DNA of 48,481 bases from JAICTV01 sp035634055 (GTDB taxonomy: Bacteria > Planctomycetota > Phycisphaerae > Tepidisphaerales > Tepidisphaeraceae), in NCBI GenBank assembly GCA_035634055.1, contig DASQDR010000091.1, positions 1-48,481 of the forward strand. The letters run 5' to 3'. The notes under the pieces are model-generated. The model did not search any database. It saw only the letters and a list, made by a program, of their open reading frames with translations, and was not told the DNA's origin. Shown here piece after piece: positions 1 through 8,027 of this stretch. Position 1 is the stretch's first letter, and each line of letters opens with the position of its first letter. The translations under genes were made by a program, and so were the position numbers.

Positions 1-167
1 ACGCAAACCGCGACTACGCCGACCGCGTACGGATCATCTACGGCGGCAGCATGAAGCCCGAGAACGCGCAGGGCCTCATGGAGCAGGCCGACGTCGACGG
101 CGGCCTGATCGGGGGCGCGGCGCTGAAGGCGGAAAGCTTCCTCGCCATCGTCAACGCGGCGGTATGA
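1..167 (+). CDS. tpiA: Triosephosphate isomerase, C-terminal end (partial)
   Basis: Only the last 54 or so codons are present, in the frame beginning at base 3 and ending at TGA 165-167; the start lies before the window. The fragment carries the phosphate-binding loop typical of triosephosphate isomerase (IIYGGSMKPEN), then GGLIGGAALKAESFLAIV, the conserved final loop and helix. The enzyme interconverts dihydroxyacetone phosphate and glyceraldehyde 3-phosphate in cytosolic glycolysis. It is followed by secG, a neighbour often seen downstream of tpiA. Identification is by motif and is secure despite the truncation. Confidence 0.93.
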   Translation, partial: ANRDYADRVRIIYGGSMKPENAQGLMEQADVDGGLIGGAALKAESFLAIVNAAV

Positions 168-175
168 AGAAGAAG

Positions 176-266
176 AGTTGCCAGTTGCTAGTTGTCAGTT
201 GCCAGTGAAGGCAAAGGCGGCTTCGGCACCGGCAACTGACAACTCGGCAACTGGCAACTGGCAACT
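176..266. repeat. Heptad-period inverted repeat between tpiA and secG
   Basis: The left arm (176-206) is four 7-bp units of the form AGTTGYY plus AGT. The right arm (231-266) is the complement, five units of the form GRCAACT, one of them 8 bp long. The spacer is 207-230. The right arm ends three bases before the secG ATG, so secG has no Shine-Dalgarno sequence. The element at 7863-8013 has the same period and shares GCCAGTGAAG at the arm/spacer junction. Confidence 0.85.
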
Positions 267-269
267 CCT

Positions 270-674
270 ATGAGCTTCCTCCTTTACCTGTTCTTCGTGC
301 TGTTCATCATCGTGTGCGTGTTCCTGATCCTGCTGGTGCTGATCCAGAAGGGCCGGGGCGGGGGGCTGGCGAGCGCGTTTGGCGGCGGGGGCGGGAACAC
401 CGCCTTCGGCTCCAAGACCGGCGACGTGCTCACCTGGGCGACCAGCGTCGTCTTCGGCGTCTTCCTCGTGCTGGCGGTCGGGCTGAACCTGGTGGCCAAC
501 GCGTACGACGCCCGCGTGCGCGGCGCGGCTATCGCCACGCCCGGCAATCCCGCGCCCACCACCGGCCCGGGCGGCCCGACCGGCCCGTCGCGCGGCGGCG
601 AGACGTCCCTTCCGCAGGTGCCGCCGGGCGCGACCGACCCCGCCGCCGCGCCGCGACCGCCGGCCACGCCGTAA
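270..674 (+). CDS. secG: Preprotein translocase subunit SecG
   Basis: This 134-residue protein is the small SecG subunit of the SecYEG translocon and assists protein export across the inner membrane. It has two membrane segments (about residues 2-24 and 53-75) joined by a cytoplasmic loop with the characteristic IQKGRGGGLASAFGGG and the conserved FGSKTGDVLT just before the second segment. The C-terminal 50 residues are a Pro/Gly/Thr-rich tail, longer than in E. coli SecG and common in this phylum. ATG 270 directly follows an inverted repeat and has no ribosome binding site, so translation may depend on readthrough from tpiA or on a short leader. Family assignment is firm. Confidence 0.93.
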   Translation: MSFLLYLFFVLFIIVCVFLILLVLIQKGRGGGLASAFGGGGGNTAFGSKTGDVLTWATSVVFGVFLVLAVGLNLVANAYDARVRGAAIATPGNPAPTTGPGGPTGPSRGGETSLPQVPPGATDPAAAPRPPATP

Positions 675-738
675 GCGTTCTCTCCGTCAGCCCCCGGCGC
701 GCCCCGCGCCCGCGCAACCGCACACGATCGGACCCCGC

Positions 739-1620
739 ATGATCGTCAGCATGACCGGCTTCGGCGACGCCTCCGCGGAGCGCGGCGGCACGCACTATGC
801 CGTCGAGATCCGATCGCTCAACAACCGCTTCTTCAAGCCGGTCATCAAGCTCCCGGAAAACGTCTCGGGGCTCGAGCCGGAGCTGGAGACGATGCTCCGC
901 GAGCAGCTCGGCCGGGGGTCGATCACCTACATCCTGAAGATGCGGACCGACTCCGCCGAGGCCGCCTACCACATCAACACGCAGGCGCTGAAGGCTTACC
1001 TCGAGCAGCTCCAGGCGGTGAAGGGCCTGGACCGGCTCATCACGATCGACCTGGCCGCGCTGGTGCAGTTGCCCGGCGTCTGCCAGGAGCCACGCGACGA
1101 CACCGACGAGCTGGCCAAGCACGGCGACACCGTGCGCGACCTGAGCCGCAAGGCGATCGCCAAGCTCATCACGTTCCGCGAGCGCGAGGGACAATCGCTG
1201 TTCAACGAGCTGATGAAGCACGTGAACCTGATCGCCAGTAACCTCGCCGAGATCGAGCGGCGGGCGCCGTTCGTCATCGAGGACTACCACAAGCGGCTCA
1301 GCCAGCGCGTCAACCAACTACTGAGCAAGGCGGAGCTGAAGGTGAACGAGCCGGACCTGATCAAAGAGGTCGCCGTCTTCGCCGAGCGCGCCGACGTCGC
1401 CGAGGAGATCCAGCGGCTCGGCCACCACCTCAAGGCGTTCGAGGAGGCATGCTGCAAGGACGAGCACGCCGGCCGGAAGCTCGACTTCATCACGCAGGAG
1501 ATGCTGCGGGAGGCGAACACGATTGCCAGCAAGGCCAACGACGCGCAGATCGCCCGTCACATCGTGGAGATCAAGGGCGCGATCGACCGGGTGAAGGAAC
1601 AGGTCCAAAACGTGGAATAG
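739..1620 (+). CDS. yicC: YicC/YloC family protein (putative endoribonuclease)
   Basis: The 293-residue product begins with the family hallmark MIVSMTGFGDAS and has the YicC N-terminal domain (about 1-155) and the C-terminal DUF1732 region (about 205-293, with FITQEMLREANTIASKAND). Length matches the family (about 290). YicC of E. coli has been described as an endoribonuclease acting on an sRNA; the role here is inferred from homology only. The gene lies 64 bp after secG and 5 bp before gmk, the common yicC-gmk-rpoZ arrangement, so the three probably form an operon. No clear SD precedes ATG 739, but the start matches the family. Confidence 0.93.
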   Translation: MIVSMTGFGDASAERGGTHYAVEIRSLNNRFFKPVIKLPENVSGLEPELETMLREQLGRGSITYILKMRTDSAEAAYHINTQALKAYLEQLQAVKGLDRLITIDLAALVQLPGVCQEPRDDTDELAKHGDTVRDLSRKAIAKLITFREREGQSLFNELMKHVNLIASNLAEIERRAPFVIEDYHKRLSQRVNQLLSKAELKVNEPDLIKEVAVFAERADVAEEIQRLGHHLKAFEEACCKDEHAGRKLDFITQEMLREANTIASKANDAQIARHIVEIKGAIDRVKEQVQNVE

Positions 1621-1625
1621 CGCCG

Positions 1626-2219
1626 ATGGGAGAAGAGACCAAACACCAGGGCCTGCTCATCGTGATGGTCGGCCCGTCCGGCGTCGGCAAGAGCACCATC
1701 TCGCGCCGCCTGGAGGACGAGATGGACCTCTTGTACATCGTCAGCGTCACCACGCGCGAGCGCAAGCCGGGCGAGGAGGAGAGCGGCAAGGAGTACGAGC
1801 ACATCGACAAGCGCGAGTTCTTCCGCCGGCTGGACAACGACCGCTACCTCGAGTACGCGCAGGTCCACGGCAACTACTACGCGACCCCGAAGCACCCGGC
1901 CCTGGACTACCTGGCTGAGGGCAAGGACGTGCTGCTGGAGATCGACGTGCAGGGCGCGTTGCAGGTCCGCCACCACTACCCTGACGCCCTGCTCATCTTC
2001 ATCCTGCCGCCCAACGAGCCTACACTCCTCCAGCGGCTGACGGATCGCGACCGCGACAGCGCCGAGGACATCAACAAGCGCTTTCGCGCCGCCAAGCGCG
2101 AGATCCACATGGCCAAGGGCTCGCGGGCGTTCGATTACATGGTCATCAACGACAACCTCGCCGGCGCGGTCGAGGAGATCGAAAAGATCATCAAGCACAA
2201 GCGAGCCGGAGGAATCTGA
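1626..2219 (+). CDS. gmk: Guanylate kinase
   Basis: This 197-residue cytosolic kinase phosphorylates GMP to GDP using ATP. The P-loop GPSGVGKST is at residues 16-24, followed by the GMP-binding stretch SVTTRERKPGEEESGKEY and the LLEIDVQGALQV segment. ATG 1626 is chosen because it places the P-loop at the usual distance from the N-terminus; an open frame continues upstream inside yicC but is not plausible coding. It starts 5 bp after the yicC stop and ends 6 bp before rpoZ, so translational coupling is likely. Nothing unusual is visible. Confidence 0.96.
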   Translation: MGEETKHQGLLIVMVGPSGVGKSTISRRLEDEMDLLYIVSVTTRERKPGEEESGKEYEHIDKREFFRRLDNDRYLEYAQVHGNYYATPKHPALDYLAEGKDVLLEIDVQGALQVRHHYPDALLIFILPPNEPTLLQRLTDRDRDSAEDINKRFRAAKREIHMAKGSRAFDYMVINDNLAGAVEEIEKIIKHKRAGGI

Positions 2220-2225
2220 AGCAAC

Positions 2226-2453
2226 ATGATTGAAGCACTCAAGAGCGACGAGATCGTGAACAAGGTCGGCGGGCGGTTCAAGCTGACGGCCCTGATCCAG
2301 AAGCGGATGCTGGAGCTGATGGACGGCGCCCGCCCGCTGGTGGACCGCGAACACATGACCGACCTCGAAGTGGTCATCCAGGAGATCCTCCAGGACAAGA
2401 TCACCATCGACTACGAGGGCTCCGGCCTGCACCGGCCGGAAGACCTGCGCTAA
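2226..2453 (+). CDS. rpoZ: DNA-directed RNA polymerase subunit omega
   Basis: This 75-residue protein has the RpoZ/RPB6 fold signature: an N-terminal helix with DEIVNKVGGRFKLTALIQKR and a second helix carrying ARPLVDREHMTDLEVVIQEI. Omega helps assemble and stabilise the beta-prime subunit of RNA polymerase. It lies 6 bp after gmk, the usual order, and is the last gene before a strong hairpin at 2480-2512. The short length is normal for omega in this phylum. Confidence 0.92.
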   Translation: MIEALKSDEIVNKVGGRFKLTALIQKRMLELMDGARPLVDREHMTDLEVVIQEILQDKITIDYEGSGLHRPEDLR

Positions 2454-2479
2454 TGTGAGCAATGTCCACGAATAAGACG

Positions 2480-2512
2480 ATCCCGCTCGCGCGCCAATCG
2501 CGCGAGCGGGAT
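2480..2512 (+). terminator. Hairpin terminator after rpoZ
   Basis: A perfect 14-bp GC-rich stem (2480-2493 with 2499-2512) closes a CCAAT loop, 27 bp after the rpoZ stop. The downstream bases GGTTTGCT are only mildly T-rich. It probably ends the secG-yicC-gmk-rpoZ transcript. Confidence 0.75.
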
Positions 2513-2553
2513 GGTTTGCTGCGCGCAGGGTGCTCCGGCATCTGAAGAATGAT

Positions 2554-2634
2554 GCGCCGCAGAGGCGCAGAGCACGCGGAGGCGCGCTCGAGGCTCGATG
2601 GCGCCTCGGCGCCCTCGGCGCCTCCGGGGTAACC
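2554..2634. repeat. Degenerate inverted repeat of the CGCAGAGG type
   Basis: The left arm (about 2554-2585) contains GCCGCAGAGGCGCAGAG. The right arm (2602-2634) is a rough complement, CTCGGCGCCCTCGGCGCCTC, ending GGGGTAACC. The arms share the same roughly 10-bp rhythm but with many mismatches, as expected of an old, decaying copy. It fills most of the rpoZ-coaC gap. Confidence 0.55.
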
Positions 2635-2687
2635 TTCGCCTTGCGGCGGCCTTGGCACCCCGCCCGGCCCGCCCGCAGCTTATCGGG

Positions 2688-2693
2688 TACAAT
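2688..2693 (+). promoter_or_regulatory. -10-like TACAAT just before coaC (leaderless start)
   Basis: TACAAT ends 8 nt before the coaC ATG at 2702, with no SD in between. Transcription would start at or next to the ATG, giving a leaderless mRNA. No convincing -35 box is visible. Confidence 0.5.
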
Positions 2694-2701
2694 CAACCGT
2701 T

Positions 2702-3367
2702 ATGTCCGACGCGCTCAACCCGCCGCAGCCTCAGCCCGTCCCGCCGCGCCTGAAGGGGCGCGAGATCATCGTTGGCGTCTGCGGCGGGATCGCCGCCTAC
2801 AAGGTCGCCGACGTCGTCTCCAAGCTCGTGCAGCTCGGCGCGGGCGTCACGGTGGTGATGACGAAGGAAGCGCAGAAGTTCGTCGGCCCGCTCACCTTCG
2901 AGGCATTGTCGGGCCGGAAGGTGCGCATTGACACGTTCGACCTCGCCGACCCGGGCGACGCGCAGCACATCGGCCTGACCGAGCGGGCCGACCTGATGCT
3001 GGTCGCCCCCGCCACCAGCAACGTCATCGCGCGGGTAGCCTGCGGCCTGTGCGACGACCTCGTCACCCTCATGGTGGCGGCGGCCGCCTGCCCGGTGGTC
3101 TTCGCGCCGGCGATGAACCACCGCATGTGGGACCATCCCTTCGCGCAGGAGAACTACGCGAAGCTGTCGGCCATCGGCTACCGCTTCATCGGCCCCGAGA
3201 CCGGCTGGCTCGCCTGCCGTAACGTCGGCGCCGGCCGGCTGAGCGAGCCGCAGAAGATCGTGGACGAGGTGACGAAAATGCTCACGGAGCCCGGCGCGCT
3301 CCCGCCGCCGATCAGCGGCGGCGCCGAGAGCGAGCCTCTGGTCCCCTCTCCCGGTACCTTCGGGTGA
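2702..3367 (+). CDS. coaC: Phosphopantothenoylcysteine decarboxylase (stand-alone CoaC)
   Basis: This 221-residue flavoprotein decarboxylates 4'-phosphopantothenoylcysteine in coenzyme A synthesis. HFCD-family motifs are clear: the FMN-binding start IIVGVCGGIAAYK (about residue 21), the active-site His in DAQHIGLTERADLMLVAPAT, the substrate motif PAMNHRMW, and the flap GWLACRNVGAGRLSEP. In many bacteria CoaC is fused to CoaB; here coaB is a separate gene 90 bp downstream. The last 25 or so residues are low complexity and run into a repeat-like hairpin that spans the stop codon, so the C-terminus may have been extended by repeat sequence. Confidence 0.92.
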   Translation: MSDALNPPQPQPVPPRLKGREIIVGVCGGIAAYKVADVVSKLVQLGAGVTVVMTKEAQKFVGPLTFEALSGRKVRIDTFDLADPGDAQHIGLTERADLMLVAPATSNVIARVACGLCDDLVTLMVAAAACPVVFAPAMNHRMWDHPFAQENYAKLSAIGYRFIGPETGWLACRNVGAGRLSEPQKIVDEVTKMLTEPGALPPPISGGAESEPLVPSPGTFG

Positions 3368-3371
3368 GAGG
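3345..3371. repeat. Hairpin repeat overlapping the coaC stop
   Basis: CCTCTCCCG (3345-3353) pairs with CGGGTGAGAGG (3361-3371) with a two-base bulge around a 7-nt loop; the coaC TGA is at 3365-3367. The motif resembles a CCCTCTCCC-type intergenic element found in many high-GC genomes (recalled, not searched). Related CTCTCCCTGATGACCGGGCGAGGGAG sequence continues to about 3452, just before coaB. Confidence 0.45.
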
Positions 3372-3456
3372 CCGTCTCCACCCGTCTCGGGCGCGTGCGA
3401 CAGGGGCCGGGCCGTCACCCCGGTGCTCTCCCTGATGACCGGGCGAGGGAGCAAGC

Positions 3457-4080
3457 ATGCGAATCCTTCTCACCGCCGGTCCCACGTACGAGCCCATCGA
3501 CCCGGTGCGGTTCATCGGCAACCGCAGCAGCGGGCAGATGGGCGCGGCCCTCGCCAGCGCGGCGGCGGCGCGGGGCCATGCGGTCACGTTGATCCTCGGC
3601 CCGGTCACCGCGGCGATGCCGTTGGGCGCTCGGCGAATCGACGTCTTCTCCTCGCGCGACATGCACGACGCCGTCATACGCGAGTTTCCCAGCCACGACC
3701 TGCTGATCATGGCCGCCGCCGTCGCCGACTTCCGGCCGAAGGGTTCGCGCACGGAGAAGATCGAGCGCGGCGGGACGCTGACGATCGAGCTGGAAGCCAC
3801 CGAGGACATCGCCGCCGCCGCCGGGCGCATCAAGCGCCCCGACCAGCGCAGCGTCGGCTTCAGCCTGGTCGAGCGCGGCAACCTCCAGCGCTCGCGCGAG
3901 AAGATGGCGCGGAAGAATTTCGACCTGATCGTTTACAACCCGCTGGACACCATGAGCAGCCGCACGATCGAGTCCGTGCTGCTGTGGCCGGACGGGCGGG
4001 CGGAGGAGCTGCCGCTACGCGAGAAGCCGGACTTCGCCCGCGTGCTCATCGAGCGGGCGGAGGCACTCTTCGCGCGGTAA
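3457..4080 (+). CDS. coaB: Phosphopantothenate-cysteine ligase (stand-alone CoaB)
   Basis: The 207-residue product matches the CoaB half of the Dfp protein, which joins cysteine to 4'-phosphopantothenate in CoA synthesis. Signature segments are LLTAGPTYEPIDPVRFIGNR and SSGQMGAALASAA near the N-terminus, MAAAVADFRP in the middle, and REKMARKNFDLIVYNP, the equivalent of the conserved K-x-K-x-x-D-x-I-V-x-N motif. ATG 3457 is preceded by GAGGGAG, a reasonable SD at good spacing. With coaC directly upstream, the two complete the CoaBC step as separate proteins. Confidence 0.92.
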   Translation: MRILLTAGPTYEPIDPVRFIGNRSSGQMGAALASAAAARGHAVTLILGPVTAAMPLGARRIDVFSSRDMHDAVIREFPSHDLLIMAAAVADFRPKGSRTEKIERGGTLTIELEATEDIAAAAGRIKRPDQRSVGFSLVERGNLQRSREKMARKNFDLIVYNPLDTMSSRTIESVLLWPDGRAEELPLREKPDFARVLIERAEALFAR

Positions 4081-4146
4081 TCGTCAACATTTTCCGCGCC
4101 CGGCGGCCGAAGATATTCTCGGACCTATCTGCCACCGGGAGGGGCC

Positions 4147-6059
4147 ATGTCCGAGCAGCTTCGCCGCCGCCGCCGCCGCCGCGCAACCCGCGCCCGCGCC
4201 GTGACCGAGCCGCTGGAACAGCGGCGGCTCATGAGCGCCGGCGACATGGACACGGCGTTCGGCAGCGAGGGCTTCGCGCTAGGTGATGTCGGACGCGAGT
4301 CCGTCGCCGCCGCCGCCGCGGTGCATACGGACGGGAGGATCCTCGTCGCCGGCCGCCAGAGCAGCAACGGCCTGCTGGCGCGGTTCAACGCCGACGGCAC
4401 CCTTGACACTCGACCTTCGGCGCCAGCGGTGCGGCCCGGCTGAACCTGGGCGCCAACGAGCAGTTCACTGAGGTCGCCGTCCTGCCCGAGGGGAAAATCC
4501 TCGTCGCCGGCACCACCGGGAGCGCGGGCTCGGCCGGCAGCGCGTTTCTGGCGCGATTCCGCGCCGACGGCACGCTCGATGTCGACACGCGCTTCGGTGC
4601 CGGCACCGGTGTCCGGCGCCTCGCCAAGGGGGAGCAAATCGCCGCGATGGAAGTCGCCGGCGGCAAGCTTTACACCGTCGGCGACCACGCCATCCGCCGT
4701 CACAACCTCGGCACCGGCACCCTGGATGCCGGCTTCGACGGTGACGGGCAATTTGACCTTAAATCGCAGACTGTCCTTAGCGCCTACAACGCCTTTGACG
4801 TGGCGGTCTCCCCCGCCGGCAAGGTCGCCGTCGCGGGTTTCGGCACGTCGGCCGACGCGACGGAGAAGAAGCTTCCGCAGCGCGCCGGCGAGGCGCGGCC
4901 GAACGGCGCGGCCATCGTGGTGCTGGACTCCGATGGCACGCTCGACGAGGGCTTCGACGAGAACGGCGTCGCCTTCTACGAGGGCACCGGCTTTGGCGCG
5001 TTGCTGTTTGCGACCGACGACACGATCTTCGCCGCCAACGGCTCACCCGACTTTCAACCGACGTTTTGCACCGGCCTGTACGAGTTCGATGCGGCTGGCT
5101 CGTACACCTTCAACGCGTCGAACATGACCGCGGAGACGGTCACCATCGGCCGGCTGGTCGACGGGAAGATCATGATCGCCGGCGGCGGCAGCGCGACGCG
5201 CTTCAACGCCGGTGGCACGCTCGACACCACCTATTCCGCCGACGGCTCCGCGCAACCCGTGAGCCCGCTGCCGAACCACGCCGAACTGTTCGAGGCGTAT
5301 GGTGACGCGACCGATGAAGGCGCGGCGCTCGTCCTGCCCAACGGCGGCGTCGTGCTCGCCACCCACTTCACCCGCGCGACCGCGCCCGGCACTTGGTCGA
5401 ACGGGCCGCTCCTGCTGCGCAAGCTGCTGCCGCAGCCGTCGCCGGTGAACGTCAACGTCAACCTCGCGCTCGACGGCACGCTGACCATCACCGGCTCGGC
5501 CGGCGATGACGATGTCGTGGTCCTGAACGAGACCGACAACCAGCGCGTGCGTGTCGTCATCAACGAGCAGTCGTTCCACTTCCCGGCGGACTCGGTGAAG
5601 CGCGTCAGCGCCAAGCTGCGGGCGGGTGGCGACTTCTTCCGCGGCGGGCAGCCCGCGATGCCGATCCCACAGTTCATCGACGGCGAGGGCGGCCACGACA
5701 CGATCTTCGGCGGCAGCGGCGACGACACCCTTGTCGGCGGGTTGGATAACGACCTGGTGGAAGGCGGCGCCGGCAACGACAGCATCTACGGCAACGGCGG
5801 CAAGGACGTGCTCAACGGCGGCGAGGGGCGCGACCGCGTGGACGGCGGCCGGTCCGCCGACGAGCTGCGCGGCGGGGCGCACAATGACCGGCTGATCGGC
5901 GGCGACGCGACCGACATCATGTTCGGCGACTCCGGCGACGACCTGTTCTACGCCGCCGACTCCACCCGCGACGGCCTGTTCGGCGGCGGTGGCACCGATC
6001 GCGCCTCCCGCGATGCCAACCTCGATGAGCTGGCGTCGATCGAAACGATCGTGAACTGA
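4147..6059 (+). pseudogene. Delta-60 repeat / RTX calcium-binding exported protein, frameshifted
   Basis: Two open frames join into one protein of about 637 residues. The first (4147-4443) has an Arg-rich N-terminus, the planctomycete LEPR-type signature EPLEQRRLMS (residues 21-30) and one delta-60 repeat ending LARFNADGTLDT. The reading then continues in another frame from about 4413 (TFGASGAARLNLG) to 6059, so a single shift lies at 4408-4413. Further delta-60 repeats (DGKIMIAGGG type) follow, and a C-terminal block of RTX units such as GGSGDDTLVGG and GGAGNDSIYGNGG, which bind calcium outside the cell. GGGAGGGG precedes the ATG as SD. The shift may be a real mutation or a sequence error; the clean second frame favours error or a very recent break. 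Confidence 0.8.
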
Positions 6060-6100
6060 CGAGCGGGGCGCGATTGCGTGTAGTGGACGGGCACGGGCGA

Positions 6101-6255
6101 TGTCATTCACCCGCGAGGGATCTCGGGACGAAGAACGGCTCACCTGCCCGAGATCCCTCGCGAGTACGCTTCGGGATGACACGCGGGCGTACGCTTTGGG
6201 AGGACGCGCGGGCGTACGCTTCGGGGTGACACGCGAGCACGCTTCGGGATGACAC
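6101..6255. repeat. Inverted and tandem repeat array
   Basis: A left segment (6101-6129, containing CGAGGGATCTCGGGAC) is complementary to 6147-6162 (CCCGAGATCCCTCG). Four tandem units then follow, at 6160-6182, 6183-6207, 6208-6232 and 6233-6255, of 23, 25, 25 and 23 bp, each with an ACGCTTCGGGRTGACAC-like core. The array fills the gap between the RTX gene and the next promoter. Confidence 0.8.
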
Positions 6256-6299
6256 AACTCCTGCTGCCGACGCTACACCCGAACGCGCGGCTCTAAAAG

Positions 6300-6328
6300 A
6301 TGACTCACATCACCGCCTGTGCTACAAC
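6300..6328 (+). promoter_or_regulatory. Promoter of the Gfo/Idh gene
   Basis: ATGACT (6300-6305) and TACAAC (6323-6328) are separated by 17 bp and resemble -35 and -10 boxes. The -10 ends 8 nt before ATG 6337, so the mRNA would be leaderless. This argues against the upstream in-frame GTG at 6319, which lies inside the promoter. Confidence 0.55.
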
Positions 6329-6336
6329 AGTTGGCC

Positions 6337-7176
6337 ATGGGCAAGCGAGTCGCCTTTCTCGATTATCAGCTTGAAAACTATCACGCCAACGTCTTCCTCA
6401 AGCTCTATCGCAACCAACTGAAGGACCGCGGCGCCACCGTCACCGGCGCGTTGTCGCTCGACCATGCGAGCGGGCGGGAGTGGGCGACGAAGAACGAGGT
6501 GGCGTACTTCGAGTCGGCCGAGCAGCTCAACGAGCAGGCCGACGCGTACATGATCCTCGCGCCAAGCAACCCGGAGCTTCACCTGGAGCTGGCCGAGCGG
6601 ATCATCCCGTTTGGCAAGCCCGTCTACATCGACAAGACGTTTGCCCCGGACCTCGCGACCGCCGAGCGCATCTTCGCGCTGGCGGACCGGCACGGCGTGG
6701 CGCTTCAGACGACCTCGGCGCTTCGCTACACGGCCGTGCAGGCTTACGTGCGCGACGCGAAGACGGCGCCGGTCAAGCACATGATCACATGGGGCGGCGG
6801 CCGATCGTTCGGTGAGTACGCGATTCACCCGCTGGAGCTGCTCATCTCCTGCATGGGCCCGGACGCCACCCGCATGATGCGGCGCGGCACGGGCGACCTC
6901 AGCCAACTGCTGGTCAACTTCACCGGCGAGCGCACCGGCATCGCCAACGTTTACACGCACACCGACACGCCTTACGTCGCCAGCGTCACGACCGAGAAGG
7001 AGACGAAGCTCGTTCCCGTGGTCCTGGAGACGATCTTCCTGGACAACGCGGCCGCGGTGCTGGACTTGTTCGAGTCCGGCACGCCGAACGTGGACCGCCG
7101 CGAGACGCTGATCATTCGGCGGATCATGGACGCGGCGGAGGACCCGGCGGCGCTGGAGCAGTTCGTGACCCTGTAG
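6337..7176 (+). CDS. Gfo/Idh/MocA-like oxidoreductase
   Basis: The 279-residue protein has the layout of the Gfo/Idh/MocA family: an N-terminal Rossmann-like half (about 1-115) and an alpha/beta C-terminal half. KPVYIDKTFAPDLATAE corresponds to the EKP region of these NAD(P)-dependent enzymes, and SFGEYAIHPLELL to the segment carrying the catalytic His. The usual N-terminal GxGxxG is not obvious (KRVAFLDYQLENYHANVFL), so cofactor binding may differ. Substrate cannot be predicted. ATG 6337 is preferred over GTG 6319 because a promoter-like sequence overlaps the latter. It stands alone between a repeat array and dut. Confidence 0.75.
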   Translation: MGKRVAFLDYQLENYHANVFLKLYRNQLKDRGATVTGALSLDHASGREWATKNEVAYFESAEQLNEQADAYMILAPSNPELHLELAERIIPFGKPVYIDKTFAPDLATAERIFALADRHGVALQTTSALRYTAVQAYVRDAKTAPVKHMITWGGGRSFGEYAIHPLELLISCMGPDATRMMRRGTGDLSQLLVNFTGERTGIANVYTHTDTPYVASVTTEKETKLVPVVLETIFLDNAAAVLDLFESGTPNVDRRETLIIRRIMDAAEDPAALEQFVTL

Positions 7177-7403
7177 GCGACACTTCCCCACGGCGCTCCT
7201 GCTGCCATGTCGAATTCGGTTGCGCGCCCGCGCCGCGCCTGCGGTCTCGCAGCGAGGCGCACAAGCCGCGCCCGCCCCGCCGGCAACCTTGATCCGTTGC
7301 AGTCGGGCGCGATGAATGTCCGATAGCTTCGAGGTGCGTCGCCCCGCGCGCCGGCGCCATCCGCGCCTGCGGCGGCTGGTTGTGCGGCGCTGGAGGAGCG
7401 ATC

Positions 7404-7856
7404 TTGAGCCGTCCGATAAGGGTACAGATCAAGCGCTCCCCGGGCACCGACGACCTGCCGTTGCCCGCCCGGATGACCGAGCATGCCGCCGGCTTTGATC
7501 TGCCGGCGGCGGTGGCGGGGCCGACCGTGCTGGAGCCGGGCGAGATTCGCCTCATCCCCTGCGGGTTCGCCATGGCGATCCCGCACGGCTACGAGGCGCA
7601 AGTCCGCCCGCGGTCGGGGCTGGCCAGCAGGCACGGGATCACGATGGTGAACGCCCCCGGCACGATCGACTCCGACTACCGCGGCGAGGTCCACGTGCCG
7701 CTGATCAACCTCGGGCGGCACCCCTTCACGATCGAGCGCGGCATGCGGATCGCCCAGATGCTCGTCCTGCCCGTCCCGCAGGCGGAGATCGAGGTGGTCG
7801 ACGAACTGGACGAGACGACGCGCGGGCAAGGGGGCTTCGGGCACACGGGAACTTGA
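7404..7856 (+). CDS. dut: Deoxyuridine 5'-triphosphate nucleotidohydrolase
   Basis: This 150-residue trimeric dUTPase hydrolyses dUTP to dUMP and pyrophosphate, keeping uracil out of DNA. All five family motifs are present: AAGFDLPA, RPRSGLA, GTIDSDYRGEVHV, RIAQMLVLPV and the Gly-rich C-terminal arm RGQGGFGHTGT. The start is taken as TTG 7404 because GGAGGAG at 7392-7398 is an ideal SD at 5 nt spacing; the next upstream TTG at 7380 would add eight residues without one. The 227-bp gap before it shows no other gene. Confidence 0.95.
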   Translation: MSRPIRVQIKRSPGTDDLPLPARMTEHAAGFDLPAAVAGPTVLEPGEIRLIPCGFAMAIPHGYEAQVRPRSGLASRHGITMVNAPGTIDSDYRGEVHVPLINLGRHPFTIERGMRIAQMLVLPVPQAEIEVVDELDETTRGQGGFGHTGT

Positions 7857-7862
7857 GGAGGG

Positions 7863-8013
7863 GTGGCTGGTGATCAGTGGCTAGTGGTCAGTGGCTAGTG
7901 GTCAGTGGCCAGTGGCCAGTGAAGAGCAGAAGAAATCTCCCCTACGCGCCGCTGTCTTACTTGCCACTAGCCACTGCTCACTAGCCACTAACTTACCAGC
8001 CACTTTCCACTAG
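7863..8013. repeat. Heptad-period inverted repeat upstream of ftsK
   Basis: The left arm (7862-7920) is eight 7-bp units, mostly AGTGGCT, AGTGGTC or AGTGGCC. The right arm (7963-8013) is the complementary AGCCACT series with some irregular units. The spacer is about 42 bp. It has the same period as the element at 176-266 and shares GCCAGTGAAG at the junction. The ftsK promoter overlaps the end of the right arm. Confidence 0.87.
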
Positions 8014-8020
8014 CGACAAT
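7993..8020 (+). promoter_or_regulatory. Candidate ftsK promoter inside the repeat arm
   Basis: TTACCA (7993-7998) and GACAAT (8015-8020) are 16 bp apart. The -10-like box ends 7 nt before ATG 8028 and no SD is present, again suggesting a leaderless transcript. The -35 lies within the repeat's right arm. Confidence 0.4.
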
Positions 8021-8027
8021 TACCGCC

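Noticed and set aside
176..266. CRISPR array
   Set aside because: Units are 7 bp with no unique spacers between them, and arms are inverted; no cas gene is present.
529..1317. Long minus-strand open frame across secG and yicC
   Set aside because: It is antisense to two clear genes and has the Arg/Val-rich composition typical of GC-rich shadow frames.
6160..6255. CRISPR array of 23/25-bp repeats
   Set aside because: Units are directly adjacent without spacers; it is a simple tandem array.
6319..6336. GTG 6319 as the Gfo/Idh start
   Set aside because: It overlaps the probable -10 box; ATG 6337 fits both promoter and family.
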